Assembly (NCBI RefSeq): GCF_020616555.1
Contig: NZ_CP085173.1
Span: 6,402,001 to 6,466,000 of the forward strand
Origin: Streptomyces longhuiensis
GTDB lineage: Bacteria > Actinomycetota > Actinomycetes > Streptomycetales > Streptomycetaceae
Length of the DNA stretch: 64,000 bases
Reading direction: 5' to 3'
In this document: in pieces, positions 32,016-43,735 of the stretch
Position numbering within the stretch: the stretch's first letter is position 1
Layout: every line of letters begins with the position of its first letter
Translations under genes and position numbers: made by a program
Notes under the pieces: generated by a model
Databases searched by the model: none
What the model was told of the DNA's origin: nothing
The model's input: the letters and a program-made list of their open reading frames with translations, nothing else

Positions 32016-34310
32016 TTGTCAACCCGTGAAGCGCGTGAAATCGCTGAATTGCAGAAAGAGCAGGAATTCATCGACCGGCTTTACGCGCGTGTCGATGTAC
32101 TGCGCGGCGACGCCGCGGAGTCGGTCACGGACGCCCTGACACCGGTCGGCACCGGCCAGCAGGCGCGGCTCGAAAGGGATCTCCTCGTCGTCGAGCGTTC
32201 CGGCCTGCTCGCCGCGCTGAACGCGGTCGACGGTTCGCTGTGCTTCGGCCGGATCGATCTCACCGAAAAGGCGGGCGGCACCGCGCATCACATCGGGCGC
32301 ATCGGAATTCGCGAGGACGACAGCGAGCACACCCCGATTCTGGTCGACTGGCGCGCGCCGGTCGCCCGCCCCTTCTATCTCGCCACCGGGCACACGCCCA
32401 TGGGCATCAGGCGGCGCCGCCACCTCACCACCGAGGGCCGCACCGTCACCGAGCTGCACGACGAGATCCTCGACCTGAGTGACGAGGAGCGCACCGGGTT
32501 CGAGGACCCGACCGGCGACGCCGTGCTGCTCGCCGCCCTGAACTCGGCCCGCACCGGCCGCATGGGCGACATCGTGCAGACCATCCAGGCCGAGCAGGAC
32601 CGGATCATCCGCCACTCGCACCGCGGTGTCCTCGTGGTGGAGGGCGGCCCCGGCACGGGCAAGACCGCGGTGGCGCTGCACCGGGCGGCGTTCCTCCTGT
32701 ACGAGCAGCGCGAGCTCCTCGCCAAGCGGGCCGTGCTCATCGTCGGCCCGAACCCCGCCTTCCTCGGCTACATCGGCGAGGTCCTGCCCGCGCTCGGCGA
32801 GACCGGTGTGCTGCTCGCGTCGCTCGGCGAGCTGTTCCCCGGCGTGCACGCCACCGCCGAGGACACCCCCCACGCCGCCGCCGTCAAGGGCGCCGAGGCC
32901 ATGGTGGACGCCCTCGCGCTCGCCGTGCGTGACCGGCAGCAGCTGCCCGAGCCCGGCGCCCCGATGGTCGTCCGGCACGACGACGGTGACCTGATCCTCG
33001 ACTGGGAGATCGCCTACGAGGCCCGGCAGGCGGCCCGCGACACGCTCCTGCCGCACAACCTCGCCCGCCCCCACTTCGCCTTCCGGATCATCGACGCGCT
33101 CACGGCCCAGCTCGCGGAGCGCATCGGCGCCGACCCGTACGGCGGGCCCAACTTCCTCGGTCCCGACGACCTCGCCCAGATCGGCAAGGGCGTCGCCGCC
33201 AGCGCCGAAGTGCACGCCGCCATCGAGGAGTTGTGGCCCCGGCTCACCCCGCAGGACCTCGTCGCGGACTTCCTGGCCGAGCCCGTGCAGCTGGCCGGCG
33301 AGGACGCGAAGGCGATCCGGCGGGACGTGACGGGGCCGGCGGACTGGACCCCCGCCGACGTTCCGCTCCTCGACGAGGCCGCCGAGCTGATCGGCGTCGA
33401 CGACAGCGCCGAGCGCGCCCTGGCCGAGGCGGCGCGCCAGGAGCGGATCGCCTACGCGCAGGGCGTCCTCGAACTCTCGCGCGGCTCCGAGACGTACGAG
33501 TTCGAGGACGAGGAGGACTCCGAGGTACTCGCCGCGCACGACATCGTCGACGCCGAGCGGGTCGCCGACTGGTACGAGGAGGAGGACCACCGCAGCGCCG
33601 CCGAGCGCGCGGCGGCCGACCGGACCTGGGCGTTCGGGCACATCATCGTCGACGAGGCGCAGGAGCTGTCGCCCATGGCGTGGCGGCTGCTGATGCGGCG
33701 TTCGCCGACGCGGTCCATGACACTGGTCGGCGACCCCGCGCAGACCGCCGAGGAGGCCGGCGTCGGATCGTGGGAGAAGATCCTCGCGCCGTACGTCGAG
33801 GACCGCTGGGAGCACACCCGGCTCGGCGTCAACTACCGCACGCCGTCCGAGATCATGGATGTGGCGGCGGCCGTGCTGCGCGCCGAGCACCCCGGCTTCG
33901 AGCCGCCGTCCTCGGTCCGCTCGACGGGCGTGCGCCCCTGGGCGCGCGCGGCCGACGACGTCGTGAAGGCCGTGGCCGAGGAGGCCGTCGCGGCGACGCC
34001 CGAGGAGGGGCGGCTCGCGGTGATCGCCCCCCGCCGGCTGCACGCGGCGCTCGCCGCCGTGCTGCCGGACGTCGTGGCGGGCGGCGAGCCCGACCTCACC
34101 AAGCACCTGGTGCTGCTCGACCCCCGCCAGGCCAAGGGGCTCGAGTTCGACCGCGTACTGGTCGTGGAGCCCGGCGAGTACGGCGTCAGCGACCTCTACG
34201 TCGCGCTGACCCGGGCCACCCAGACCCTCGGCGTCGTGCACGGCGGGGAGCTGCCCGAGTCCCTGCGCGGCGTGCTGGAGCCTGTCCCGAGTTCCCCGCC
34301 TGCGGCGTGA
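32016..34310 (+). CDS. HelD-like superfamily 1 helicase / RNA polymerase recycling ATPase
   Basis: A 764-residue UvrD-like ATPase. The N-terminal coiled coil (EIAELQKEQEFIDRLYARVD) that inserts into RNA polymerase in HelD proteins is present. Walker A is GGPGTGKTAV near residue 212, Walker B IIVDEAQELS near 547, and motif III VGDPAQTAEE, motif IV NYRTPSEIMD and motif VI YVALTRATQ are visible. HelD/HelR proteins free stalled RNA polymerase, and some displace rifamycins. The TTG start at 32016 has AGGGAG five bases upstream; no better start exists. A structured leader precedes it. Whether this copy confers rifamycin tolerance is unknown. Confidence 0.88.
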   Translation: MSTREAREIAELQKEQEFIDRLYARVDVLRGDAAESVTDALTPVGTGQQARLERDLLVVERSGLLAALNAVDGSLCFGRIDLTEKAGGTAHHIGRIGIREDDSEHTPILVDWRAPVARPFYLATGHTPMGIRRRRHLTTEGRTVTELHDEILDLSDEERTGFEDPTGDAVLLAALNSARTGRMGDIVQTIQAEQDRIIRHSHRGVLVVEGGPGTGKTAVALHRAAFLLYEQRELLAKRAVLIVGPNPAFLGYIGEVLPALGETGVLLASLGELFPGVHATAEDTPHAAAVKGAEAMVDALALAVRDRQQLPEPGAPMVVRHDDGDLILDWEIAYEARQAARDTLLPHNLARPHFAFRIIDALTAQLAERIGADPYGGPNFLGPDDLAQIGKGVAASAEVHAAIEELWPRLTPQDLVADFLAEPVQLAGEDAKAIRRDVTGPADWTPADVPLLDEAAELIGVDDSAERALAEAARQERIAYAQGVLELSRGSETYEFEDEEDSEVLAAHDIVDAERVADWYEEEDHRSAAERAAADRTWAFGHIIVDEAQELSPMAWRLLMRRSPTRSMTLVGDPAQTAEEAGVGSWEKILAPYVEDRWEHTRLGVNYRTPSEIMDVAAAVLRAEHPGFEPPSSVRSTGVRPWARAADDVVKAVAEEAVAATPEEGRLAVIAPRRLHAALAAVLPDVVAGGEPDLTKHLVLLDPRQAKGLEFDRVLVVEPGEYGVSDLYVALTRATQTLGVVHGGELPESLRGVLEPVPSSPPAA

Positions 34311-34363
34311 CGCCCGCCGCGTCGCCCGCGCTGCGCGCGGACGACCGGGAACTCGGGGCAGGC
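34280..34363. terminator. Long imperfect hairpin between convergent helD-like gene and glgB
   Basis: Arms GCCTGTCCCGAGTTCCC (34280-34296) and GGGAACTCGGGGCAGGC (34347-34363) pair with a single G-T. The left arm codes for the last residues of the helicase, and the right arm stops six bases short of the glgB stop. Probably a bidirectional terminator. Confidence 0.55.
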
Positions 34364-34368
34364 CCTGA

Positions 34369-36606
34369 TCACGCGGGCCTGAGCCACACCGTCGCGAGCG
34401 GCGGCAGCGTGAGCCGGACACTTGCCGGACGCCCGTGGGCACCCTGGGCGTCCGGCTTGACCGGGTCCGGGTTCCCGACGCCGCCGCCGCCGTAACGGGC
34501 CGCGTCGGTGTTGAGGACCTCGTGCCAGGCCGGTACGTCGTCGGGGGCGCCGAGGCGGTACTCGTGGCGGACCACCGGCGAGAAGTTGGACACCGACAGG
34601 AGCGGGCTGCCGTCGGCGGCGCGGCGCAGGTACGCGAACACGTTGTCCTGCGCCGCGTCACCGACGATCCACTCGAAGCCCGCCGGGTCCATGTCCCGCT
34701 GCCAGAGCGCCGGTTCGCCCCGGTAGACGGCGTTCAGGTCGCGGGTGAGGTCCCGGACACCGCGGTGGTCGGGCTCCGCCGGGTACGACGGGTCGAGCAG
34801 CCACCAGTCCGGTCCGTGCGCCTCCGACCACTCGGCTCCCTGCGCGAACTCCTGGCCCATGAACAGGAGTTGCTTGCCCGGGTGGGACCACATGAAGCCC
34901 AGGTAGGCGCGGTGGGTGGCCCGCTGCTGCCACCAGTCGCCCGGCATCTTGGACACCAGGGCCTTCTTGCCGTGCACCACTTCGTCGTGCGAGATCGGCA
35001 GGACGTAGTTCTCGCTGTACGCGTACACCATCGAGAAGGTCATCTCGTCGTGGTGGTAGCTGCGGTGGACCGGGTCGTGGGACACGTAGCCGAGCGAGTC
35101 GTGCATCCAGCCCATGTTCCACTTCAGGCCGAAGCCGAGCCCCCCGAAGCCGCCCGGCCCGATGTGGTGGGTCGCCCGGGTCACGCCGTCCCATGCCGTC
35201 GACTCCTCGGCGATCGTCACGACGCCGGGGATCCTGCGGTACAGCGTCGCGTTCATCTCCTGGAGGAACTCGACCGCGTCCAGGTTCTCCCGGCCGCCGT
35301 ACTCGTTCGGGGTCCACTGCCCGTGCTCGCGTGAGTAGTCCAGGTAGAGCATCGAGGCGACCGCGTCGACCCGCAGGCCGTCGATGTGGAACTCCTCGCA
35401 CCAGTACACGGCGTTGGCCACGAGGAAGTTGCGGACCTCCTTGCGGCCGTAGTCGAACTCGAGAGTGCCCCAGTCGGGGTGGGCGGCGCGCAGCGGGTCC
35501 TCGTGCTCGTACAGGGTGCGGCCGTCGAACTCGGCGAGCGCCCAGTCGTCGCGCGGGAAGTGGGCCGGCACCCAGTCCATGAGGACGCCGATGCCCGCCT
35601 GGTGCAGCGCGTCGACGAGATGCCGGAAGTCGTCCGGCGTGCCCATGCGGGCGGTCGGGGCGTAGAAGCCGGTGACCTGGTAGCCCCACGACCCGCCGAA
35701 GGGGTGCTCGGCCACCGGCATCAGCTCTACGTGCGTGAACCCCAAGTCGGCCACATAGCGGGGAAGTTGCTCGGCGAGCTGGCGGTAGGTGAGGCCGGGG
35801 CGCCAGGACGCGAGGTGGATCTCGTAGACCGAGAAAGGGGCCTCGTGCGCGACCGGCGTGGCGCGGCCGGCCATCCACGCGTCGTCGTGCCAGGTGTGGT
35901 GCGACGCGTCGATGACGGAGGAGTTGGCGGGCGGGACTTCCGTGCGGCGGGCCAGCGGGTCCGCGCGCATCGTCTTCGAGCCGTCCGGGCGGGTGATCTC
36001 GAACTTGTACAGCTCACCCTCGCCGATCGACGGCACGAAGAGCTCCCAGATCCCCGTGGAGCCCAGCGAGCGCATCGGGTGGCCCGTCCCGTTCCAGTAG
36101 TTGAAGTCGCCCACGACGCACACCCCTTGGGCGTTGGGCGCCCAGACGGTGAAGCGGGTGCCGGTGATGCCCTGATGCGTCATGGGGTGCGCGCCGAGCG
36201 CCTGCCACAGCTGCTCGTGCCGGCCCTCGCCGATCAGGTGCAGGTCGAACTCGGAGAGCGCGGGCAGCAGCCCGTACGCGTCCGGGGTCTCGTGGTCGGC
36301 GCCCTCGTAGGTGACCAGGAGGCGGTACGCGTCCGGGGGCGCGGGCAGGTCGACGAGGCCCGAGAAGAAGCCGTCGCCGTCGTCGTGCAGCAGGACCCTG
36401 AGGCCGTCCGCCGCGACGGTGACCGTGCGGGCGTACGGGCGCAGCGCCCTGAATGCCGTGCCGGTGGGCGTGGGGTGCGCGCCCAGCGTGGAGTGCGGGT
36501 CGTGGTGGGTGCCGGCGAGGAGGCGGTCGCGGTCGGCGGCGGGGGTGGGGGCCGGGGCGGCGGTGACGGGTGTCGGAGGTGTGGAGCGGGAGGGGTCGTG
36601 CGTCAC
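34369..36606 (-). CDS. glgB: 1,4-alpha-glucan branching enzyme
   Basis: A 745-residue GH13 enzyme making alpha-1,6 branches in glucan. Two N-terminal CBM48-like beta-sandwich regions (about 25-240, including [24 protein letters not shown]) precede the barrel. Catalytic residues are seen in [12 protein letters not shown] (nucleophile Asp) and VTIAEES (acid Glu), with the SHDEVVHGK motif supplying the transition-state pair. The GTG at 36606 overlaps the maltokinase stop by four bases. It is the last step of the GlgE pathway operon: it branches the linear maltosyl chains GlgE builds. Confidence 0.95.
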   Translation of the reverse strand: MTHDPSRSTPPTPVTAAPAPTPAADRDRLLAGTHHDPHSTLGAHPTPTGTAFRALRPYARTVTVAADGLRVLLHDDGDGFFSGLVDLPAPPDAYRLLVTYEGADHETPDAYGLLPALSEFDLHLIGEGRHEQLWQALGAHPMTHQGITGTRFTVWAPNAQGVCVVGDFNYWNGTGHPMRSLGSTGIWELFVPSIGEGELYKFEITRPDGSKTMRADPLARRTEVPPANSSVIDASHHTWHDDAWMAGRATPVAHEAPFSVYEIHLASWRPGLTYRQLAEQLPRYVADLGFTHVELMPVAEHPFGGSWGYQVTGFYAPTARMGTPDDFRHLVDALHQAGIGVLMDWVPAHFPRDDWALAEFDGRTLYEHEDPLRAAHPDWGTLEFDYGRKEVRNFLVANAVYWCEEFHIDGLRVDAVASMLYLDYSREHGQWTPNEYGGRENLDAVEFLQEMNATLYRRIPGVVTIAEESTAWDGVTRATHHIGPGGFGGLGFGLKWNMGWMHDSLGYVSHDPVHRSYHHDEMTFSMVYAYSENYVLPISHDEVVHGKKALVSKMPGDWWQQRATHRAYLGFMWSHPGKQLLFMGQEFAQGAEWSEAHGPDWWLLDPSYPAEPDHRGVRDLTRDLNAVYRGEPALWQRDMDPAGFEWIVGDAAQDNVFAYLRRAADGSPLLSVSNFSPVVRHEYRLGAPDDVPAWHEVLNTDAARYGGGGVGNPDPVKPDAQGAHGRPASVRLTLPPLATVWLRPA

Positions 36607-38024
36607 GGAGTGGCCTCCTGGCTCGGGGTCGGCATGGGGTGCTGCGGTGCCGCGTCTTCGGGGCGGGGGCGCGGCATGCCGGAGGCCTCCGCGGCGAGGC
36701 GCTCGATCGCCGAGAGGGGGATCGACAGCCAGTCCGGCCGGTGGTGGGCCTCGTAGACGGCTTCGTAGACCGCCTTGTCCGTCTCGTACGCGCGCAGCAG
36801 GACCGGGTCCGTGCGCGGGTCGTCACCGGCTGCCTGCGCGTAGCCCGCGCAGTACGCGTCCCGGCACCGGCGCGCCCAGTCCGGCGCCCACGGCCGGTTC
36901 GTGCGGGCCGCGTAGTCGAAGGAGCGCAGCATGCCGGCCACGTCCCGGGCGGGCGGGTGCGGCAGCCGGCGTTCGGGCAGGGGCCGTGAGGGCTCGCCCT
37001 CGAAGTCGATGACCGACCAGGCGCCGGCGGGCGAGCGCAGGCACTGGCCCAGGTGCAGGTCCCCGTGGACGCGCTGGGCGGTGCGGGGGGTCGTGTCGGC
37101 GGCGAGGGCGTCGAAGGCGGTGTGCAGCGCGGGTGCGTAGGGATGGAGCGCCGGTACGGCCCGGGCCGCCTTGTCGAGGCGGTCCTTCATCGACTGCGCC
37201 AGCTGCACGGTGTGGGCGCGGCCCAGGGTGACCGTCGGCAGGGCGTGCGCCAGGGCGAGGTGTATCTCGGCCGTGGCGCGGCCGAGCTCGCGGGCCTCGT
37301 GGCGGAAGTCCTGCCCCTTGGACAGTTCGCCGAGCGCGAGGTCCCAGCCGTCCGTGGCGCCCGTGAGGTAGGGCTGGAGCAGGCCGAGCGAGAGCGGGTC
37401 GCCGTCCGTCGTCTCGAACCACGCCACCGGGGCGAGCGCGCGTGCGCAGCCCTCGTCGGCCAGTGCGCGCTGGAGTTCCAGATCCGGATTGAGGCCCGGC
37501 GTGACGCGGCGGAAGACCTTGAGAATGAACGTATCTCCGTAAATGATCGACGAGTTGGACTGCTCCGCGTCGAGGGGGCGGGGAGCGAGACCGGGCGGGA
37601 TCGGGGTCTCGCCGTCGTGCGCGAAACGGAGTCCGTCCAGGCGGCCCGGGTGCCGCAGCCGCTCCAGGAGGAGGTCCGTCAGGCGGGGGTCGAGCAGGGC
37701 CTCGTAGACCGTGCGCCCGGCGAGGGGCCCCTGCGTGACGTGGCCGATGAGGGCCGGCGCCAGGTACGGGGGCAGCGACTCCCGTACGCCCAGCAGGAGT
37801 TGGTACGTGTCCTGGGTGGGCTCGATGCGCAGGAGGGCGTGGATCAGGCCCGGCTGCCGTGCCGTGGCCGGCAGCAGGTCCGTGGCGGCGAGCAGGGTGA
37901 GGGCGGGTGCTGTTCTGCCCGCGAACCAGCGCTGCCGGGGCAGCCACGCACGCAGGAGCGGATCGAGCGAGGCGAGCAACTCGGGTCGCGCGGTCGGGCC
38001 GGTTCGGGTGACGGCATCCGGCAT
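36603..38024 (-). CDS. mak: Maltokinase
   Basis: A 473-residue aminoglycoside-phosphotransferase-like kinase (Pep2/Mak) that phosphorylates maltose to maltose-1-phosphate, the GlgE substrate. The N-terminal cap includes LPRQRWFAG. Catalytic loop [10 protein letters not shown] and metal-binding [16 protein letters not shown] match the family. It is a separate gene here, not fused to treS as in some actinobacteria. The ATG at 38024 has GGAAAGGACG upstream. It overlaps glgB and lies 152 bases after treS; those 152 bases show no other gene. Confidence 0.94.
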   Translation of the reverse strand: MPDAVTRTGPTARPELLASLDPLLRAWLPRQRWFAGRTAPALTLLAATDLLPATARQPGLIHALLRIEPTQDTYQLLLGVRESLPPYLAPALIGHVTQGPLAGRTVYEALLDPRLTDLLLERLRHPGRLDGLRFAHDGETPIPPGLAPRPLDAEQSNSSIIYGDTFILKVFRRVTPGLNPDLELQRALADEGCARALAPVAWFETTDGDPLSLGLLQPYLTGATDGWDLALGELSKGQDFRHEARELGRATAEIHLALAHALPTVTLGRAHTVQLAQSMKDRLDKAARAVPALHPYAPALHTAFDALAADTTPRTAQRVHGDLHLGQCLRSPAGAWSVIDFEGEPSRPLPERRLPHPPARDVAGMLRSFDYAARTNRPWAPDWARRCRDAYCAGYAQAAGDDPRTDPVLLRAYETDKAVYEAVYEAHHRPDWLSIPLSAIERLAAEASGMPRPRPEDAAPQHPMPTPSQEATP

Positions 38025-38176
38025 GGCGTCACGTCCTTTCCCCGGGGCGGGCCGCGACTGGGTGCGGGGCGGCGTCCCGGAAATGCGGCAGAGGCAGTAC
38101 GTGCGGGACGTGTCGGGGTGTGTGGTGATGGGTGCCCAGGGAGGGGCGGTGGAAACCGACCCTCCCCGGGTGGCGG

Positions 38177-39870
<1,694 letters not shown>

Positions 39871-39874
<4 letters not shown>

Positions 39875-41997
39875 GGTGTGGGTGACCCTCCGATCGACGG
39901 TGAGGACGGTCGCAGGACGGTGAGGATGTGCGCGGGCGCACGGCCCGGCTCGAGGCGCACGTAGTTGGCCCTGCCCCAGTGATAGGTCTCACCGGTGAGC
40001 TCGTCGCGCACCGGCGCGGACTCGTGCCAGCCGAGTCCCAGTTGCGGCATGTCCAACGACACCGTCGCCTCCTGGGTGTGGTGGGGGTCGAGGTTGACGA
40101 CCACCAGAACCGTGTTCGAACCGTGCGCGCCTGCGACCGTCTTGGAGTACGCGATCACCGCGTCCTGGTCGGTGTGGTGGAAGTGCACGTCACGCAGCCG
40201 GTGAAGGGCAGGGCTGCGGCGCCTGATGTCGTTGAGCCGGGTGATGAGGGGCGCGATCGAGCGCCCCTCGTGCTCGGCGGACTCCCAGTCGCGCGGCCGC
40301 AGTTCGTACTTCTCCGAATGGAGATACTCCTCGCTACCGGGGCGTAGCGGGGCGTTTTCACACAGTTCGTAGCCGCTGTAGACGCCCCAGGTCGGCGAGA
40401 GCGTGGCGGCCAGGACCGCGCGCACCTCGAACGCGGGGCGCCCGCCGTTCTGGAGGTAGGCGTGCAGGATGTCCGGCGTGTTCACGAAGAAGTTGGGGCG
40501 CATGTACGCGGCCGTCTCCTTCGCCAACTCGGTCGCGTACTCGGTGAGTTCCTGTTTCGAGTTGCGCCAGGTGAAGTAGGTGTACGACTGCTGGAAGCCG
40601 GCCTGCGCGAGGGCGCGCATCATCGCGGGGCGGGTGAACGCCTCGGCCAGGAAGATCACGTCGGGGTCGGTGCGGTTGATCCCCCTGATGACCTGTTCCC
40701 AGAAGACGACGGGCTTGGTGTGCGGGTTGTCGACGCGGAAGATGCGCACGCCGTGGTCCATCCAGAAGCGCAGGACCCGGGTCGTTTCCGCGACCAGGCC
40801 GGGCATGTCCTGGTCGAAGGCGATCGGGTAGATGTCCTGGTACTTCTTCGGCGGGTTCTCCGCGTACGCGATGGTGCCGTCCGGCCGGTGGTGGAACCAC
40901 TCGGGGTGCTTCTCCACCCACGGGTGGTCGGGCGAGCACTGGAGCGCGAAGTCGAGTGCGATCTCCAGGCCCAGGTCCGAGGCCCGGCTCACGAACGCGT
41001 CGAAGTCGTCGAGGGTGCCGAGATCCGGGTGGATCGCGTCGTGACCGCCCTCCGGGGAGCCGATCGCCCAGGGGACGCCCACGTCGTGCGGCCCGGGGGA
41101 GAGCGAGTTGTCGGGCCCCTTGCGGTACGTGGTGCCGATGGGGTGGACCGGCGGCAGATAGAGGACGTCGAACCCCATCGCGGCGATGGCCGGGAGGCGC
41201 TTCGCCGCGGTGTGGAACGTGCCGGAGACCGGCGGTTCCCCCTCGCGCACGATCGCGCCCTCCGAACGCGGGAAGAACTCGTACCACGCTCCGTACAGCG
41301 CACGCTCGCGCTCCACGAGGAGCGGCAGCGGGTCGGAGCTGGTGACCAGCTCGCGCAACGGGTGGCGGGCGAGGACCTCGTCGACCTCCGGGGTGAGCGC
41401 GGCGGCCAGGCGGGCCGCGGCGGGGCGCGCGGTGTCCCGGAGCGCGGCGGCGGCGCGCAGTACGGTCTCGCGCTGCCCCTTGCGCGGCACGCCCTCGGCG
41501 GCGCGCTCGTGCAGCAACGCGCCTTCCTCCAGGACGAGTTCGGTGTCGATACCCGCCGGGACCTTGATCTGCGCGTGGCGGCGCCAGGTGGTGACGGGGT
41601 CGCCCCACGCCTCGACGGTGTAGGTCCAGCGGCCCTCCGACGTGGGCGTGACCTGCGCGCCCCAGCGGTCGGTGCCGGGGGCCAGCTCGCGCATCGGGGT
41701 CCAGGGGCCCGTGCGGCCGCGCGGCGAGCGGAGCACCACGTTCGCGGCGACCGCGTCGTGGCCCTCGCGGAAGACGGTCGCGCTGACCTGGAAGGACTCG
41801 CCCGCCACCGCCTTGGCGGGCCGGCGGCCGTGGTCCACGAGGGGCTGGACGTCCAGGACGGGGATCCGCCCGAGCGTGGTGGCGGCGGTGGTGGCCGGTG
41901 GGCGCCGCCGGCCCGGTGGTTTCTGCGATTTCGCGCTTCTGGCCGATTGCTTCGCCGGATCCTTGTGCGGCTTCGGCGAGGGACTCTGTGCGGGCAT
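39871..41997 (-). CDS. glgE: Alpha-1,4-glucan:maltose-1-phosphate maltosyltransferase
   Basis: A 708-residue GH13_3 enzyme (Pep1/GlgE) adding maltosyl units from maltose-1-phosphate to alpha-glucan. An N-terminal beta-sandwich (about 40-150, [21 protein letters not shown]) precedes the barrel. The nucleophile is the Asp in [11 protein letters not shown] and the acid is the Glu in [13 protein letters not shown]. The ATG at 41997 has AGGAG at good spacing. The first 40 residues are a Lys/Arg/Pro/Ser-rich extension longer than in the S. coelicolor protein I remember (675 residues). First gene of glgE-treS-mak-glgB. Confidence 0.95.
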
Positions 41998-42141
41998 GAC
42001 CGCTCCTGACCGCGGGGGTTCGGTTTGCGGAAACGGGGGTGAGGAAGAGGGTCGCGCAGTGTGTACCGGGGGAGCCTTCCACCGTCGCAGGGTGGGCAAT
42101 CCGGTGCTTTGTTAACTACTCGCGCGTAAGCACACAGACAA

Positions 42142-42173
42142 GTCCGACCCCGCCGCGAACGACGGGACCGGAC
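42142..42173 (-). terminator. Possible terminator after the S8 protease gene
   Basis: An imperfect hairpin with GTCCG/CGGAC ends and a GGG/CCC inner stem, followed on the minus strand by TTGTCTGTGTG. It lies 19 bases past the protease stop. The rest of the 42000-42191 gap holds the glgE leader with AGGAG and no other gene. Confidence 0.35.
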
Positions 42174-42191
42174 CATGAACTCACCCTTCGG

Positions 42192-43397
42192 TTACGGGTT
42201 GTCGACCTGGAGCAGCTTGTTCGGCGAGCCGGGCAGCGTGTCCGTGACCCGGCCCGTCGCCGCGCGCCTCGTCAGCGCCCGGCTCACCTCGGCCGGCGTG
42301 GCCGAGGTGTGGTCGGACAGGTACAGCGCGGCGGCGCCCGCCGCGTGCGGTGACGCCATCGACGTACCGGAGTAGGTCGCCTTCCCCGTGTCGCTCGCGA
42401 CAGACGCCGAGGTGATGTCGACGCCGGGGGCGAACAGGTCGAGCCGGGTGCCCCAGTTCGAGAAGTCGGCGCGCCGGTCCGTGCGGTCGGTCGCGCCGAC
42501 CGTGATGGCCTCCTTCACGCGGGCCGGCGAGTAGAGGCTCGCGGGGAGCCCGCCGTTGCCGGCCGCGACCGTGTACGTGACCCCGGAGGCGATGGAGCTC
42601 CTTACCGCCGCGTCCAGTTGCGCGTTGGCGTGGCCGCCGAGGCTCAGATTGGCGACGGCCGGTTTGCGCGCGTGCTTCGTCACCCAGTCGATGCCCGCGA
42701 TGACCTGGGCGGTCGTCCCGGAGCCCGCGTCGTCGAGCACGCGCACCGCGACCACGTCCGCCTTCTTCGCGACGCCGTGGCCCGACCCGACGACGGTTCC
42801 GGCCACATGGGTGCCGTGGCCGTTGCCGTCCTGCGCGGTGGCGTCGCCGTCGACGAAGTCCCAGCCGTAGCGCGCCCGGCCGCCGAAGTCCCGGTGCGAG
42901 ATCCGGATGCCGGTGTCGATGACGTACGCCGTCACGCCCGAGCCCGCCGACTCGGGCCCGGTGTAGGAGTTGTCGAGCGGCAGATCGCCCTGGTCGACGC
43001 GGTCCAGCCCCCAGGACGGCGGGTTCTTTTGGGTGTGGTCGAGCGAGACCCGTGAGTCCTGGACGACCGCGGCGACCGACGGATCGGCCGCGAGCCTTCT
43101 GGCCTGCGTCTCGTCCGCGCGCACCGCGTACCCGTTCAGCGCCGTGCTGTAGGTGTGGCGTATTTTCGCCCCGTACTTCTCGGCGAGGCCCTGACCCATG
43201 TCGGACGGCGCCTTCGTTCCCCCCTTGAGCGTCACGATGTAACTGCCTGCGACGGCGCCGGGCTCACCGGCGCCGAGTATGCGCCCCAGCGGGGGCGCGG
43301 CATGCGCGGGCAGCGTGCCGGCCGAGAGTACCGCCGCCGTGGCCGCGGCGGTGAGCGCGCCCGCCCAGCGCAGACGCCTCTTGCGCGTCAGTGTCAT
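42192..43397 (-). CDS. Secreted S8 family serine protease (subtilisin/proteinase K-like)
   Basis: A 401-residue secreted protease. Signal peptide: basic KRRLR, a hydrophobic stretch 12-28, and AHA cleavage near residue 33. An I9-type propeptide follows (GSYIVTLKGG, about 51-118). The catalytic domain (about 125-400) has Asp161 in VIDTGI, His194 in GHGTHVAG, the oxyanion Asn281 in AAGNGG and Ser346 in SGTSMASPH. The ATG at 43397 is used; RBS is a GAGGGGA-like run upstream. It is transcribed towards glgE but separated from it by a 194-base gap, so it is probably independent. Confidence 0.92.
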   Translation of the reverse strand: MTLTRKRRLRWAGALTAAATAAVLSAGTLPAHAAPPLGRILGAGEPGAVAGSYIVTLKGGTKAPSDMGQGLAEKYGAKIRHTYSTALNGYAVRADETQARRLAADPSVAAVVQDSRVSLDHTQKNPPSWGLDRVDQGDLPLDNSYTGPESAGSGVTAYVIDTGIRISHRDFGGRARYGWDFVDGDATAQDGNGHGTHVAGTVVGSGHGVAKKADVVAVRVLDDAGSGTTAQVIAGIDWVTKHARKPAVANLSLGGHANAQLDAAVRSSIASGVTYTVAAGNGGLPASLYSPARVKEAITVGATDRTDRRADFSNWGTRLDLFAPGVDITSASVASDTGKATYSGTSMASPHAAGAAALYLSDHTSATPAEVSRALTRRAATGRVTDTLPGSPNKLLQVDNP

Positions 43398-43735
43398 GTC
43401 GCGAGTTCCCCTCCTCGACTCGGCGCGCGAGGACCGGAGTTGCGCGGCCGCCGGTCCTGACGGCCGGAATCCACGCACACCGCTTGGCAGCCTCTCGTGC
43501 GATGTCAGGCCCTACAAGACCGCATGAGGGGGTGGAATCGGCCATATCGCCCGTGAGGTTCCGGTGGCGATCGCGGTGAAGGTTGCGGCGAAAACCGGAC
43601 TTCCTCCGGCCGGTACGCGGACCTCGGCCCCCGTGCTCCGCGGCGCACGCAGTAATCTGCCGGAGCGTCACGGAAGGTACGCACGCGCACAGTTGGGGCG
43701 CGGGATCCGGACAACGGCACGGGGGGACGGGGCGG
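43398..43735. other. 338-base divergent promoter region, protease / kinase
   Basis: No gene-like ORF is seen here that is not a shadow. It must hold the promoters of the protease (-) and the first kinase (+). I find no convincing consensus boxes, palindromes longer than ten bases, or repeats. Confidence 0.5.

Noticed and set aside
31951..32139. A 62-codon ORF starting with GTG inside the helicase leader, a possible leader peptide
   Set aside because: It starts within the first hairpin and runs far into the helicase gene in another frame; nothing marks it as translated, so it is not listed as a gene.
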